59,823 bases of DNA from Clostridium sp. UBA1056 (GCA_002316385.1 DCDL01000041.1:59437-119259), one strand, 5' to 3'; positions 8,901 to 16,636 are shown, counted from the stretch's first letter. Numbers and translations are program-made. Notes: generated from the sequence alone by a model not told the origin.

Positions 8901-9093
8901 TTAAAAAGTCTTGGGCTTTCGCTCTTTTTCACAGAGTTCCCAACTGAAAATCATATCTGGAGCAATGCCACAATTCTTTAAATAATCACGGTTTATATTT
9001 TCACTGTAGGAATGAGAAACAACACAAACTAGTCCACCTTCTTCCTTTTGCCTTTGGATAATTCTTTCAAAGCCAGTATAGAAGGCTGGTATA
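8901..9093 (-). pseudogene. HAD-family hydrolase remnant, middle part
   Basis: On the minus strand an open stretch runs through IPAFYTGFERIIQRQKEEGG, then LVCVVSHSYSENINRDYL and IFSWELCEKERKPKTF, and stops at 8901. This is the core of a haloacid-dehalogenase-like hydrolase, with VVSHS as motif II and KERKPK at the position of the motif III lysine. The catalytic DxD motif I is absent upstream, and motif IV with the C-terminus is absent downstream. A segment that looks like the missing C-terminus is found 3.4 kb away at 12468-12622. The remaining bases of 9094-9467 show no gene. Confidence 0.75.
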
Positions 9094-9467
9094 TTGTATT
9101 ACACATACTCATTCCATTAGCTTTAGAGTTGAATACGTTAACAGCTAAATGAGTTATTTATATAATTATTATAGAATATTAGAAATTTAATTTTAAGAAA
9201 GGGCAGGGTTTTGCAGAGATGAGAATATAATTCACTTTTATTTGCAGAAAATCAAAATTAAAATGAGGCCTAAAGAAGGGCTTTATTGTTATGCATTTTA
9301 TTTGATTTTTTGAGTGGATAGTGTTTTTGTAACTGTTGATATTTTGTCAATATAATGTGTTATTAATCTTAATTATTTATTTAAGCCCTAATATATACTA
9401 ATATTTTTGTATATATTTCATGGTTTTATTTAGTGTATATTAAAGGTTATGATATAGTTGCGATACT

Positions 9468-9499
9468 ATCCTCTCCAAGTTATAAGGAGGGGATTTTTT
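9468..9499 (+). promoter_or_regulatory. Hairpin that sequesters the ribosome binding site of the ABC-F fragment
   Basis: ATCCTCTCC (9468-9476) pairs with GGAGGGGAT (9486-9494, one G-T pair). The right arm contains the Shine-Dalgarno sequence and is followed by TTTTTTG, which holds the start codon. It can act as a terminator or a translation block, the arrangement seen before inducible resistance genes. It now controls only a gene fragment. Confidence 0.6.
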
Positions 9500-9686
9500 G
9501 TTATTAGTTGAATGTAGTAATATAAAAAAAAGTTTTGGTGATAGATTGATCTTGGATGTAGAAAATTTAAAGGTTTATTCCGAGGATAGAATAGGTATTT
9601 TAGGTGTAAATGGAGTAGGTAAAACTACGTTGATCAATATATTGTGCCAAAGGTTGCAGCCAGATGAAGGCGGAATTAAATTATAA
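9498..9686 (+). pseudogene. Truncated ABC-F ATPase (N-terminal 62 residues)
   Basis: From a TTG start with AAGGAGGGG before it, the frame encodes the N-terminus of an ABC-F ATPase: VECSNIKKSFGDRLILDV, Walker A GVNGVGKTT at about residues 35-43, then LQPDEGGIKL and a stop. ABC-F proteins normally exceed 480 residues, so more than 85% is missing, and nothing downstream resembles the remainder. It resembles Msr/Vga-type resistance ABC-F N-termini more than the gene at 4988-6535. A terminator follows within 30 bases, which fits an internal deletion that kept the gene's ends. Confidence 0.85.
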
Positions 9687-9714
9687 TAAATGCTCCTAAA
9701 GTCATCACAGAAAT

Positions 9715-9745
9715 AAGAGGACTAGCATAAGTCCTCTTGTTTTTT
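9715..9745 (+). terminator. Rho-independent terminator
   Basis: AAGAGGACT and AGTCCTCTT form a perfect 9-bp stem with a 6-base loop, followed by GTTTTTTC. It ends the ABC-F remnant transcript. Confidence 0.85.
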
Positions 9746-9846
9746 CTGCTTTATCAACATTTATATTAAACATAGGGAAATGATATGGTTTTAGTAGAGA
9801 AGGTATGAAATCAGAAATACTGGAAATATGAAGTGAAATTATATAA

Positions 9847-10190
9847 AAAAAGGAATGTAATAATTTTTCACGTATATGACAATGAGTTTAACAAATTACA
9901 TTAATAATAAAGAGTTAGTAGCATATAGCATTGTGAAAATTATGGCTCATAGAAGTATTCAGATACTTACTCCAATGATATTTGCTTATATAGATGATTT
10001 TTGAGTTAAAGCTAGTGAACAAAAGAAAAGCATTGGAAGATCGCTGTTTGAGTATATTGTAGACTACGCAAAAACAGAAGGAGCTTCATCTTTACAGTTG
10101 ATTGTATGGGAATTTAACAAAGATGCTATTAAATTTTATGGATCAATGGGAATATCTGTGAGAAATAGAAGAATGGAATTAAACTTATAG
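9847..10190 (+). pseudogene. GNAT acetyltransferase remnant
   Basis: The plus strand spells a broken GNAT protein. One frame gives VYDNEFNKLH and stops. Another frame gives ELVAYSIVKIMAHRSIQIL and PMIFAYIDDF, then an in-frame TGA, then VKASEQKKSIGRSLFEYIVD, then LQLIVWEFNKDAIKFYGSMG and a stop at 10190. The coenzyme A loop (SEQKKSIGRSLF) is recognisable, although the usual Q-G-x-G-x-G/A glycines are partly replaced. At least one frameshift and one nonsense codon (at a position that often holds Cys) mark it as dead. The left limit is approximate. Confidence 0.75.
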
Positions 10191-10216
10191 AATTAAAAAT
10201 GTATGAGGAGAATTAA

Positions 10217-10406
10217 ATGTGGAATGAGTTAAGTAATATTTGGAACGAAGCATTTTCGTTAGCTTGGGAATCCTTTAAAAGGAATACCATTCCTATAGGA
10301 GCTGTGATAGTTAACTGAAGGATATCTTTTAGAGGCTATAAATCAAAACAAGGATATTGGACAAATATATGATGAAGTAATTCATAGGCATAAGCTATTA
10401 AAATAG
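10217..10406 (+). pseudogene. Internally deleted nucleoside deaminase remnant
   Basis: An ATG at 10217 preceded by GAGGAG opens MWNELSNIWNEAFSLAWESF, then KRNTIPIGAVIVN, and stops at 10318. In another frame EGYLLEAINQNKDIGQIYDE, then VIHRHKLLK, runs to a stop at 10406. The first part matches the start of TadA/cytidine-deaminase-like proteins (the PIGAVIV strand before the zinc-binding H-A-E), and the second resembles a C-terminal helix. The catalytic HxE and PCxxC motifs are missing, so the gene carries an internal deletion. From 10407 to 10529 nothing further is seen. Confidence 0.6.
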
Positions 10407-10529
10407 GATTTGATTATAGTAGAAAGAAAAGGATGAATTAATTGGCTACAGTAACCACATTATATATGTAATAGAAAAGTAAGGCAAAAACTCAAAAATG
10501 TTAAAGTTTCACTTAATTATATTTAAGTT

Positions 10530-10565
10530 AGGTACTAAGGGAAATAAATTAGCCTCTTAGTACCT
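10530..10565. terminator. Hairpin after the DEAD-box helicase gene
   Basis: AGGTACTAAG and CTTAGTACCT form a perfect 10-bp stem with a 16-base loop, 22 bases beyond the helicase stop on the minus strand. The T-tract is weak. Confidence 0.5.
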
Positions 10566-10586
10566 TATATCAATTTCTACTCTAAA

Positions 10587-11699
10587 TTAAAATAAATCTA
10601 TAGTTCTTCTCGAAATTTTAAATCCAATTTTTTCTTCGATTTTTTCAAGTAAATTGGTGTCTTTTGGATCCATGAAACAGCAAGTATAACCACTTTCACC
10701 AGCTCTAGCTGTTCTTCCAATTCTATGAATATAGCTTTCTGGAGATTCTGGAATGTCATAGTTATATATGTGAGTAATACCAGAAATATCGATACCTCTT
10801 GCAGCTACATCGGTGGCGATTAAATATTGAATATCTGCATTCCTAAAAGATTTCATGATTCTTTCTCTTTTATTTTGGGGAACATCACTATGGATTTTCT
10901 CACAATTAAATTTTCTTTTACACATAGCCATTTCAAGAGCATCAGCTCTTCTTTTAGTCCTGCAGAAGATTATTGCCATAAATGGGTTGTCTTCTTCAAG
11001 AGCTTTGAAGAGGGAATCTTGCTTTAATCGATCTGTAGTTTCAACGATTTCTTGATTTATTGTAGAAAGAGTTATACTTTCTTTTTTCACAGATACCACA
11101 ATAGGATCTTTCATATATCTATAGGCAAGTTTTTTAACGGAAGAATCCATAGTAGCAGAAAAACATAATGTTTGATGTTTTTTAGAAGTATGTTTAATTA
11201 TATTTTCTACTTCGTTTTTAAAACCCATAAGTAGCATTTGATCTGCCTCATCAAGAACAAAGGTTTTAAGTTTAGATAAATTGATTGATTTTCTCTCAAG
11301 ATGGTCAAGAAGTCTTCCAGGGGTAGCTATTATTAAGTGAATGCTTCCCTTAAGCTTATTTAACTGGGAACCAATATCTTTTCCGCCATAAGCAGCTAAG
11401 ATATTTATATTTATGCCATCAGCTAATTTAGAGGCCTCGTTAGTAATTTGGATAGCTAACTCACGGGTTGGTGTCAATATTAACACTTGTGTAGCATCAA
11501 GGTTTGGATTAATATTTTCAAAAATGGGTAATAGAAATGCTAAAGTTTTACCTGTACCAGTTTGAGCTTCAGCTATAACATCTTTTCCCTCTTTAATATA
11601 TGGAATACTTTCTCTTTGGATCTCAGTTGGAGTTTTTATCCCAGACTTGTTTAATATATCTATTATATTTGTACTAATTCCTAATTCTTTAAAATTCAT
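10587..11699 (-). CDS. DEAD-box ATP-dependent RNA helicase
   Basis: The 370-residue protein is a DEAD-box helicase core with almost no C-terminal extension, so it lacks the RNA-binding tails of CshA, DeaD or DbpA. Motifs appear in order: Q motif GIKTPTEIQRESIP, motif I AQTGTGKT, Ia PTRELA, Ib ATPGRL, II DEAD, III SAT, IV FCRTKRRA, V ATDVAARGID and VI HRIGRTARAG. It should unwind short RNA duplexes in ribosome assembly, mRNA decay or cold adaptation. It is intact and stands alone. It is surrounded by pseudogenes on both sides, so it may be the selected gene in a decaying stretch. Confidence 0.95.
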   Translation of the reverse strand: MNFKELGISTNIIDILNKSGIKTPTEIQRESIPYIKEGKDVIAEAQTGTGKTLAFLLPIFENINPNLDATQVLILTPTRELAIQITNEASKLADGININILAAYGGKDIGSQLNKLKGSIHLIIATPGRLLDHLERKSINLSKLKTFVLDEADQMLLMGFKNEVENIIKHTSKKHQTLCFSATMDSSVKKLAYRYMKDPIVVSVKKESITLSTINQEIVETTDRLKQDSLFKALEEDNPFMAIIFCRTKRRADALEMAMCKRKFNCEKIHSDVPQNKRERIMKSFRNADIQYLIATDVAARGIDISGITHIYNYDIPESPESYIHRIGRTARAGESGYTCCFMDPKDTNLLEKIEEKIGFKISRRTIDLF

Positions 11700-11815
11700 T
11701 TACTCATACCTTTCATCCTTTAGTTAACGTCTAATAGTAACACATATTAAAGTATTTATCAATTTTAACAAACTCCATGGAAATGGAATGAATAATCCTT
11801 ATAATGTGGAGCATA

Positions 11816-12178
11816 ATGAATGGTGGAAATGTAGTAGAAAAAGCCATTGAAAGGCAACACCAAAATACCATGCTATATAGTACTGGTGAAAGATTAGCAA
11901 AATATAAAGTTGATAAAGCTATATTTTATTTAGATAAGCCAGTTTCAAATTCAGGGAGATTGAAGATGAAAATCTTAGAATTACTAGAGAACGTACAATT
12001 TGAAATAGAAGTAGAGAATATTAATAATGTGGATAGTGTACTAGAAACAAAAGAAAATGTGGTATCCAGTGATGCAATTATCATTAATAAATGTAAGAGT
12101 TGGATAAATATTAATAGACATATTATAGATGACAAGAAATTAGATGTTAGGTATATAGATCTTAACATATTAAAATAA
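11816..12178 (+). pseudogene. DUF434-like protein, C-terminal part only
   Basis: The frame from ATG 11816 (GTGGAG before it) gives about 120 residues. KVDKAIFYLDKPVSNSGRLK and the later VVSSDAIIINKCKSWI resemble the conserved C-terminal half of DUF434 proteins, which are usually about twice as long. The N-terminal half, with its D-G-Y-N type motif, is absent. A TATAAT lies at the new 5' end (11799-11804), so the fragment could still be transcribed. I read it as a 5'-truncated gene. A short functional variant cannot be excluded, since the frame has no internal stops. The function of the family is unknown. Confidence 0.5.
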
Positions 12179-12302
12179 ATTCTTTGTATTACCAGTATAG
12201 TTTTTGCAGATGATTTTCATAGCATTATAACTTGTATATTGAACAAAATAGTAGAGTAATACTATGAGTAAATTTCATTTTTTATAAGGAGAGATAATTG
12301 CT

Positions 12303-12407
12303 ATGAGTGAAAAATATGACTGTTCTTGTGCAAGTCAACAGCAAAAGGAAAAGAAAGCAAATAATTCTGGAACCAAACATAGTAAAAAGACACATAAAAA
12401 AGATTGA
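12303..12407 (+). CDS. Small Cys- and Lys-rich peptide, 34 residues, unknown
   Basis: AAGGAGAG lies about 10 bases before an ATG that opens a 34-codon frame. The peptide starts MSEKYDCSCASQQQKEKKA and ends GTKHSKKTHKKD. It has a CxC pair near the N-terminus and a strongly basic, polar tail, with no hydrophobic segment and no obvious signal peptide. A perfect terminator begins 9 bases after the stop, so the gene has its own expression signals. I do not recognise the family. It might be a small metal- or nucleic-acid-binding protein or part of a larger decayed gene. The overlapping +2 frame (about 87 codons) lacks a ribosome binding site and runs through the terminator. Confidence 0.55.
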   Translation: MSEKYDCSCASQQQKEKKANNSGTKHSKKTHKKD

Positions 12408-12416
12408 TAGGTTGAT

Positions 12417-12443
12417 AGAGCTAGTGAAATCTAGCTCTTTTTA
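12417..12443 (+). terminator. Rho-independent terminator after the 34-residue ORF
   Basis: AGAGCTAG and CTAGCTCT form a perfect 8-bp stem with a 6-base loop, then TTTTTATT. Confidence 0.85.
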
Positions 12444-12467
12444 TTATATAGAAATACAGCTAATAAA

Positions 12468-12622
12468 TCAGCACAATATAAGTGACCATCCAGCGCTAGC
12501 AAAATCTACATTACAGCTCTTGCCATATCAAAGCCTGACTTCAAGTCATCGATCATTATTAGTTCATTAGGATTAAAGTTATATTTACGCATAATTTCCT
12601 GAAGAGGATATGGATTTGTCAC
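12468..12622 (-). pseudogene. HAD-family hydrolase remnant, C-terminal part
   Basis: On the minus strand the frame reads PYPLQEIMRKYNFNPNELIM, then IDDLKSGFDMARA, followed by a frameshift into DFASAGWS. MIDDLKSGFDMA is HAD motif IV with its acidic pair, and the flanks match the end of phosphoglycolate-phosphatase-like proteins. It would fit directly after the piece at 8901-9093. That piece has lower coordinates on the same strand, so the order is wrong for one simple interrupted gene. Confidence 0.65.
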
Positions 12623-12646
12623 TTAAACGTGGCAAGACTTTTTTGA

Positions 12647-13807
12647 TTATTTATTATTTTTTACTTTAACTATTTCCTTATTTTTAATATATACTCTAGG
12701 AATTCTAGATTTAAGCATACAAAGAATTTCGTAGTTGATTGTGCCTAAAGCTCCTGCCATATCATCAGCATTAAATTTTAAATTTCCTTCTTCACCTAAA
12801 ATAATAACTTCATCTCCAGTTTTTACGTTTGCTATATCAGTTACATCAATCATACATTGATCCATACAAATTCTACCTAAAATTTTAGCAAATTTACCAT
12901 TTACAATTATCTTAGCATTTTCAGCTAAAGCCCTAGGATAGCCATCCCCATAACCAATCGGCAATGTAGCTACAATAGTTTTTTTATTAGTTTCAAAAGT
13001 TTTACCATACCCTATATACATATCCGGCTCAAGTTCTTTTACATGGCCTATCTTTGCTTTCAAAGTTAGAGCTGGTTTTATTGAAAGATTATCCTTAAAA
13101 ACTTCATTGGAAGGATAATAACCATAAAGTATAATGCCAGGTCTCACTGCATTTAGATAGGTTTCAGGCATATCTATAATTGCTCCACTGTTAGAAAGAT
13201 GTTTTAAAGGAATTTGAATTTCAAGAGCTTTTAAACTCTCCATAACCTTTGTAAATTTTAGAAGCTGCTCCTTAGTATAAGATTTATCTTCTTCATCAGA
13301 GGTAGAAAAGTGAGAAAAAATCCCAACTATTTCCAAACCTTTTAAAGTACAAATTTCTGCTATGGTTTTAACTGTTTGATTACAAGGAAGAAATCCAATT
13401 CTACCCATACCAGTGTCTATAGCAATATGAATCTTAGCTCTTTTATTAAGACTTATGGCTATTTCGGATAATTCCTTTGCATAATCTAGGTCATATACCG
13501 TTTGCTCAATATCATAATTTATTAGCTCTTCTCCTAAATATAAAGGAGTATAGCCTAAAATAACTATAGGAGCATTGATATTATTTTCTCTGAGTTCTAT
13601 TCCTTCTGTAAGCATCGCCACAGCAAGTCTAGATGCTCCATTCTCTAAAAAAGTAGGCACTACATCTACAGCTCCATGGCCATAGCAATCAGCTTTAACT
13701 ATGGCAATTAGTTCTTTATCTCCAATTAGCTTTTTTATGTTTTTTGTGTTATATGCTATTGCATCTAAATCTATTTCAGCCCATACAGGTCTCATTATCT
13801 TTTCCAT
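12647..13807 (-). CDS. alr: Alanine racemase
   Basis: The 386-residue PLP enzyme interconverts L- and D-alanine for peptidoglycan. The PLP-binding lysine is Lys38 in AIVKADCYGHG. Other family marks are DTGMGRIGF, LSNSGAIIDMPE, RPGIILYGYYPS, the catalytic-tyrosine region MYIGYGKTF and GRICMDQCMIDVT near the dimer interface. The length is normal and all expected parts are present. GAGGTG lies 5 bases before the ATG. Downstream on the same strand is only the HAD remnant, and upstream is a pair of palindromes and then the MocR-type regulator. The D-Ala-D-Ala ligase that uses its product is at 18956-19849. Confidence 0.97.
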   Translation of the reverse strand: MEKIMRPVWAEIDLDAIAYNTKNIKKLIGDKELIAIVKADCYGHGAVDVVPTFLENGASRLAVAMLTEGIELRENNINAPIVILGYTPLYLGEELINYDIEQTVYDLDYAKELSEIAISLNKRAKIHIAIDTGMGRIGFLPCNQTVKTIAEICTLKGLEIVGIFSHFSTSDEEDKSYTKEQLLKFTKVMESLKALEIQIPLKHLSNSGAIIDMPETYLNAVRPGIILYGYYPSNEVFKDNLSIKPALTLKAKIGHVKELEPDMYIGYGKTFETNKKTIVATLPIGYGDGYPRALAENAKIIVNGKFAKILGRICMDQCMIDVTDIANVKTGDEVIILGEEGNLKFNADDMAGALGTINYEILCMLKSRIPRVYIKNKEIVKVKNNK

Positions 13808-13848
13808 TGTTACACCTCGTAATTTCTAGTAAGTCATTTTAGTTATAT

Positions 13849-13918
13849 TTATCCGATGACTACCAGCTATAATTCTTCTTCAAAGTAGAAGAATTATAGC
13901 TGGTACATCCCTGGATAA
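13849..13918. repeat. Long palindrome between the MocR-type gene and alr
   Basis: ACCAGCTATAATTCTTCT (13862-13879) and its exact complement (13887-13904) form an 18-bp stem with a 7-base loop. TTATCC (13849) and GGATAA (13913) extend the symmetry outside it. No T-run follows. It sits next to another hairpin that recurs at 55877, which suggests a compound dispersed repeat. Confidence 0.7.
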
Positions 13919-13930
13919 CGATTTCTAAGT

Positions 13931-13961
13931 TTCAGAGGGAGTTAAAAACTCCATCTGAAGC
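13931..13961. repeat. Dispersed hairpin repeat, copy 1
   Basis: The 31-base unit TTCAGAGGGAGT...ACTCCATCTGAAGC is an imperfect palindrome. The unit at 55877-55907 has the same length and nearly the same arms, and the similarity continues for about 15 bases to the right. Both copies lie between genes. Confidence 0.65.
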
Positions 13962-14070
13962 AAAGAACTCTGTTTATAAAGAATTTACTTCGTTATATCA
14001 AGTGAAACTTACCTTATATTATTATTTTAATATTTATAGAATAAATCACAAGAACCAGTAAAGGAAGAAA

Positions 14071-15531
14071 TTATAGGTAAGGTGGTTTACTTAAGTGCAT
14101 AATATTATCACCAATTATTTTTATACCTCTTTTTATATCATCATCACTTACTCTACCAAAGCCTATTCTAAAGGAGTCCTGCCCCTTACTGTTTTCATAA
14201 AAAATATCCCCAGGCATAAAGAGCACATTATCCTTATAGCAGAGATCTAGTAGCTGTCTTGCATTTATATTATTTTTAAGCTTAATAAATATATGAAGTC
14301 CGCCTTCTCCAGTTACATATTCATAGGGAATATACTTATTCACCATTTCCATAACCAGGTTATACTTATCTCTATAGTATTTTCGTACATTTTTTACATA
14401 TCTATTGAAGGCTCCACTTTTTAAATAATAGTAAAAGGAGGCTTGATCTAGGAAAGAAGAGTGAATTGTTCTACCTCTTTTTACGCTTTCTAAAACATCT
14501 ATCAACTCTTTGCTAGCTAGAATCCATCCAATTCTAAGTCCAGGAAAGAGTATTTTAGAAAGGCTACCTATATAAATTACACTGTTACCTTTACCACTTA
14601 AAGATGCTATGGGATCTATAGGAGAACTGGAGTAGAGAAGCTCTTCGTTAAATCCATCTTCAATGATAGGGACAGAGTATTTTCTAAAAATAGTATAAAT
14701 CTCTTTTCTACGTTTAGTTTTAGTTACAATACCAGTAGGATTATTATAAGAAGGAATTATATATCCAAATTTAGGCTTATATTTTTTAAGCTTTATTTCT
14801 AAATCCCTTAAATCCATACCTTCCTCATCTACTTTTACTTGGATAGCTTTAACTTCATGAGCTTTCATTATTTTTAAAGCTGTATTATGGGTGGGCTCTT
14901 CACAAAGGATTATATCTCCTTTTTTAGTTAAGGAACCTATAATAATATCAAAGGCCTCAGTAAAACCGTTAGTAATTAGTATATCCTTTTCTTCAGTATT
15001 CACCCTTTTTTCATTCATATATTGAAAAAAATAACCAATTAAAGGGGCATAGCCCTTAGCATATCCATAATTTAATAAGTTTGCTTCCTCGTAGGTCCAA
15101 GCATCTAAAAGAGCTCTTTTAAAGTCATCTTTATTAAAAAGACTAGGTTCAGGAGCAATAGATTTAAAGGAAATCATATTTTTCATGTAGGGAAGCTCAC
15201 TTTTGATAATATCCAGGTCTCTAAGGGTACTAGCATAATTGTTAATCATACTCATAAGATCTACATTATACTCTTCACATGTATTTTTACTTTCCATTAG
15301 AATGAAAGTACCAACACCTCTTTTAGTAGCTATTATACCTTTGCTTTCTAATTCTTCATAGGCAGCAATGACAGAATTTCTACTTATATTTAAAAGCTTA
15401 CTAGCCTCTCTGGTAGAAGGTAGCTTGCTATCTTTTTTTAGTTCGCCTTTTTTAATTCCATCAATGATATGTTTTTCTAGTTGAAGATAAATAGGTTCAT
15501 CCTTATTTATAATAAGAGTAGAAAATATCAA
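14071..15531 (-). CDS. MocR-type (GntR/aminotransferase) transcriptional regulator
   Basis: The protein of about 486 residues joins an N-terminal GntR winged helix (PIYLQLEKHIIDGIKKGELK, then LPSTREASKLLNISRNSVIA) to a fold-type I aminotransferase domain. The PLP lysine is in YIGSLSKILFPGLRIGW, and DGFNEELLY and YNNPTG are the other PLP-pocket motifs. MocR proteins such as PdxR and GabR sense PLP or amino compounds and control linked genes. A TTG start at 15531 is preferred over GTG codons at 15543/15540, because AGGTGGTG then lies at proper distance. The start remains uncertain. The divergent DUF445 gene and the downstream alr, itself a PLP enzyme, are possible targets. That is a guess from position. 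Confidence 0.88.
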   Translation of the reverse strand: MIFSTLIINKDEPIYLQLEKHIIDGIKKGELKKDSKLPSTREASKLLNISRNSVIAAYEELESKGIIATKRGVGTFILMESKNTCEEYNVDLMSMINNYASTLRDLDIIKSELPYMKNMISFKSIAPEPSLFNKDDFKRALLDAWTYEEANLLNYGYAKGYAPLIGYFFQYMNEKRVNTEEKDILITNGFTEAFDIIIGSLTKKGDIILCEEPTHNTALKIMKAHEVKAIQVKVDEEGMDLRDLEIKLKKYKPKFGYIIPSYNNPTGIVTKTKRRKEIYTIFRKYSVPIIEDGFNEELLYSSSPIDPIASLSGKGNSVIYIGSLSKILFPGLRIGWILASKELIDVLESVKRGRTIHSSFLDQASFYYYLKSGAFNRYVKNVRKYYRDKYNLVMEMVNKYIPYEYVTGEGGLHIFIKLKNNINARQLLDLCYKDNVLFMPGDIFYENSKGQDSFRIGFGRVSDDDIKRGIKIIGDNIMHLSKPPYL

Positions 15532-15756
15532 TGTTAACACCACCTATTCTATTAATTTTTAACTTATAAATAATGTTATAAGAAAATATGGTAAAAATAT
15601 CACAAATTTATTTTAGTAAATTTAAAAAAAATTAAAAATTTAATAATGTAATCTCTTAAAGATAGTTTATTAGAAAAATAAGTTAGTTTCAATAGAAAAA
15701 TAAGAGTAAGTGATGTAGAATGTTAATAGAAATTTTATGACACTTAGGAGGAAATC

Positions 15757-16362
15757 ATGAACAGTTTAGTTGTAGTAGTATCATTAGCATTAGTAGGAGG
15801 AGTCATTGGCTGGGTGACTAATATATTGGCTATAAAGTTGATGTTTAGACCAATAAATCCAATCAAAATTCCAATAATAAATTTTGAAATAGTAGGATTA
15901 ATTCCCAAGAGAAAAAATGAAATAGCAAAAAATATTGGTGAAGTAGTGGCGAAGGAATTATTATCAATTGATGATATAATTAATAGTGCCATTACAGAAG
16001 ATGATAAGATTATGTTTAGTCAGCTAGTTAAAAATAAAATAAGAAAACTAGTGGCAGAAAAAATGGATTTTGTACCAGCACCTTTTAGAATGATGGCACA
16101 AGCGCCGATTGATAACATTATAGAGCAAGAAGTTGATGGAGCATTAAAGGAAATAGAAGGTGAAGTCATTGGCCATATTAAGAATAGAGTAGATATTGAA
16201 AAACTAGTGGCAGAAAAAATAAATGATTTGGATTTACAAGAGCTTGAGCGAATAATTGTAAGTGTAGCAAAAAAGGAATTAAAACATATCGAGGTTCTAG
16301 GATTTATCCTAGGAGCTGCAATTGGTATAGTTCAAGGATTAGTCGTTATGTTGATTAAATAA
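15757..16362 (+). CDS. DUF445 family membrane protein
   Basis: The 201-residue protein has a transmembrane helix at each end (VVVVSLALVGGVIGWVTNIL, and ILGAAIGIVQGLVVMLI) with an amphipathic, charged middle. The N-terminal pattern GWVTNILAIKLMFRP and the segment GLIPKRKNEIAKNIGEVVA are the signature of DUF445/YheB-like proteins of Firmicutes. The function is unknown. A link to spore coat or envelope is suggested for Bacillus relatives. AGGAGG lies 7 bases before the ATG. It is divergent from the MocR-type regulator across a 225-base A/T-rich gap with no other feature seen. A riboswitch region follows. Confidence 0.85.
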   Translation: MNSLVVVVSLALVGGVIGWVTNILAIKLMFRPINPIKIPIINFEIVGLIPKRKNEIAKNIGEVVAKELLSIDDIINSAITEDDKIMFSQLVKNKIRKLVAEKMDFVPAPFRMMAQAPIDNIIEQEVDGALKEIEGEVIGHIKNRVDIEKLVAEKINDLDLQELERIIVSVAKKELKHIEVLGFILGAAIGIVQGLVVMLIK

Positions 16363-16440
16363 GGGTACACATAATTATGGACAAGAAGTTGATATAAAGT
16401 ATAAAATGTGATATGTTAATTAAAGAATTTAATAAAAAAT

Positions 16441-16494
16441 CCACAGAATTCTGTGGGAGAGGTTCGTAACCATCCCTCTATAAAAAACTAGGGA
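16441..16494 (+). ncRNA. preQ1 class I riboswitch aptamer
   Basis: The sequence AGAGGTTCGTAACC, then ATCCCTCTATAAAAAACTA, matches the class I preQ1 aptamer. It has a 5-bp P1 (AGAGG/CCTCT), a loop, then the A-rich tail ATAAAAAACTA that folds back to form the pseudoknot. A palindrome (CCACAGAATTCTGTGG, 16441-16456) lies directly 5'. Two terminators follow before the nucleoside hydrolase gene. preQ1 is the precursor of queuosine, so binding should switch the operon off. This fixes the likely role of three genes whose families alone would be vague. Confidence 0.88.
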
Positions 16495-16507
16495 ATAAGA
16501 CTTATAT

Positions 16508-16540
16508 GGTTGTACTATACCCTTAGTACGACCTTTTTTA
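16508..16540 (+). terminator. First terminator of the preQ1 riboswitch
   Basis: GGTTGTACTA pairs with TAGTACGACC (one G-T pair, 6-base loop) and is followed by TTTTTTTA. It lies 14 bases after the aptamer and is the natural expression platform. Confidence 0.8.
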
Positions 16541-16553
16541 GGTTGTATTTTTT

Positions 16554-16585
16554 ATGCCTTGGGATGGATCCCAAGGCATTTTTTA
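16554..16585 (+). terminator. Second, tandem terminator before the queuine salvage operon
   Basis: ATGCCTTGGGAT and ATCCCAAGGCAT form a perfect 12-bp stem with a 2-base loop, then TTTTTTATA. It stands between the riboswitch terminator and the first gene (start 16637) with no second aptamer visible. It may add stringency or mark an extra control. Confidence 0.8.
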
Positions 16586-16636
16586 TATTAGGCTTTAATT
16601 ATTATATGTACTTTAATTAAGAAAGGAAGAGAAAAT

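Noticed and set aside
9094..9467. Leader peptide for the second ABC-F relic
   Set aside because: No short frame with a convincing ribosome binding site was found in the A/T-rich stretch.
12307..12570. An 87-codon plus-strand frame overlapping the 34-residue peptide
   Set aside because: It has no ribosome binding site, runs through a perfect terminator and into the antisense of a HAD relic. The 34-codon frame fits the signals.
15744..15992. Minus-strand open frame opposite the DUF445 gene
   Set aside because: It is a shadow of the coding strand with no ribosome binding site. The plus-strand protein matches a known family.
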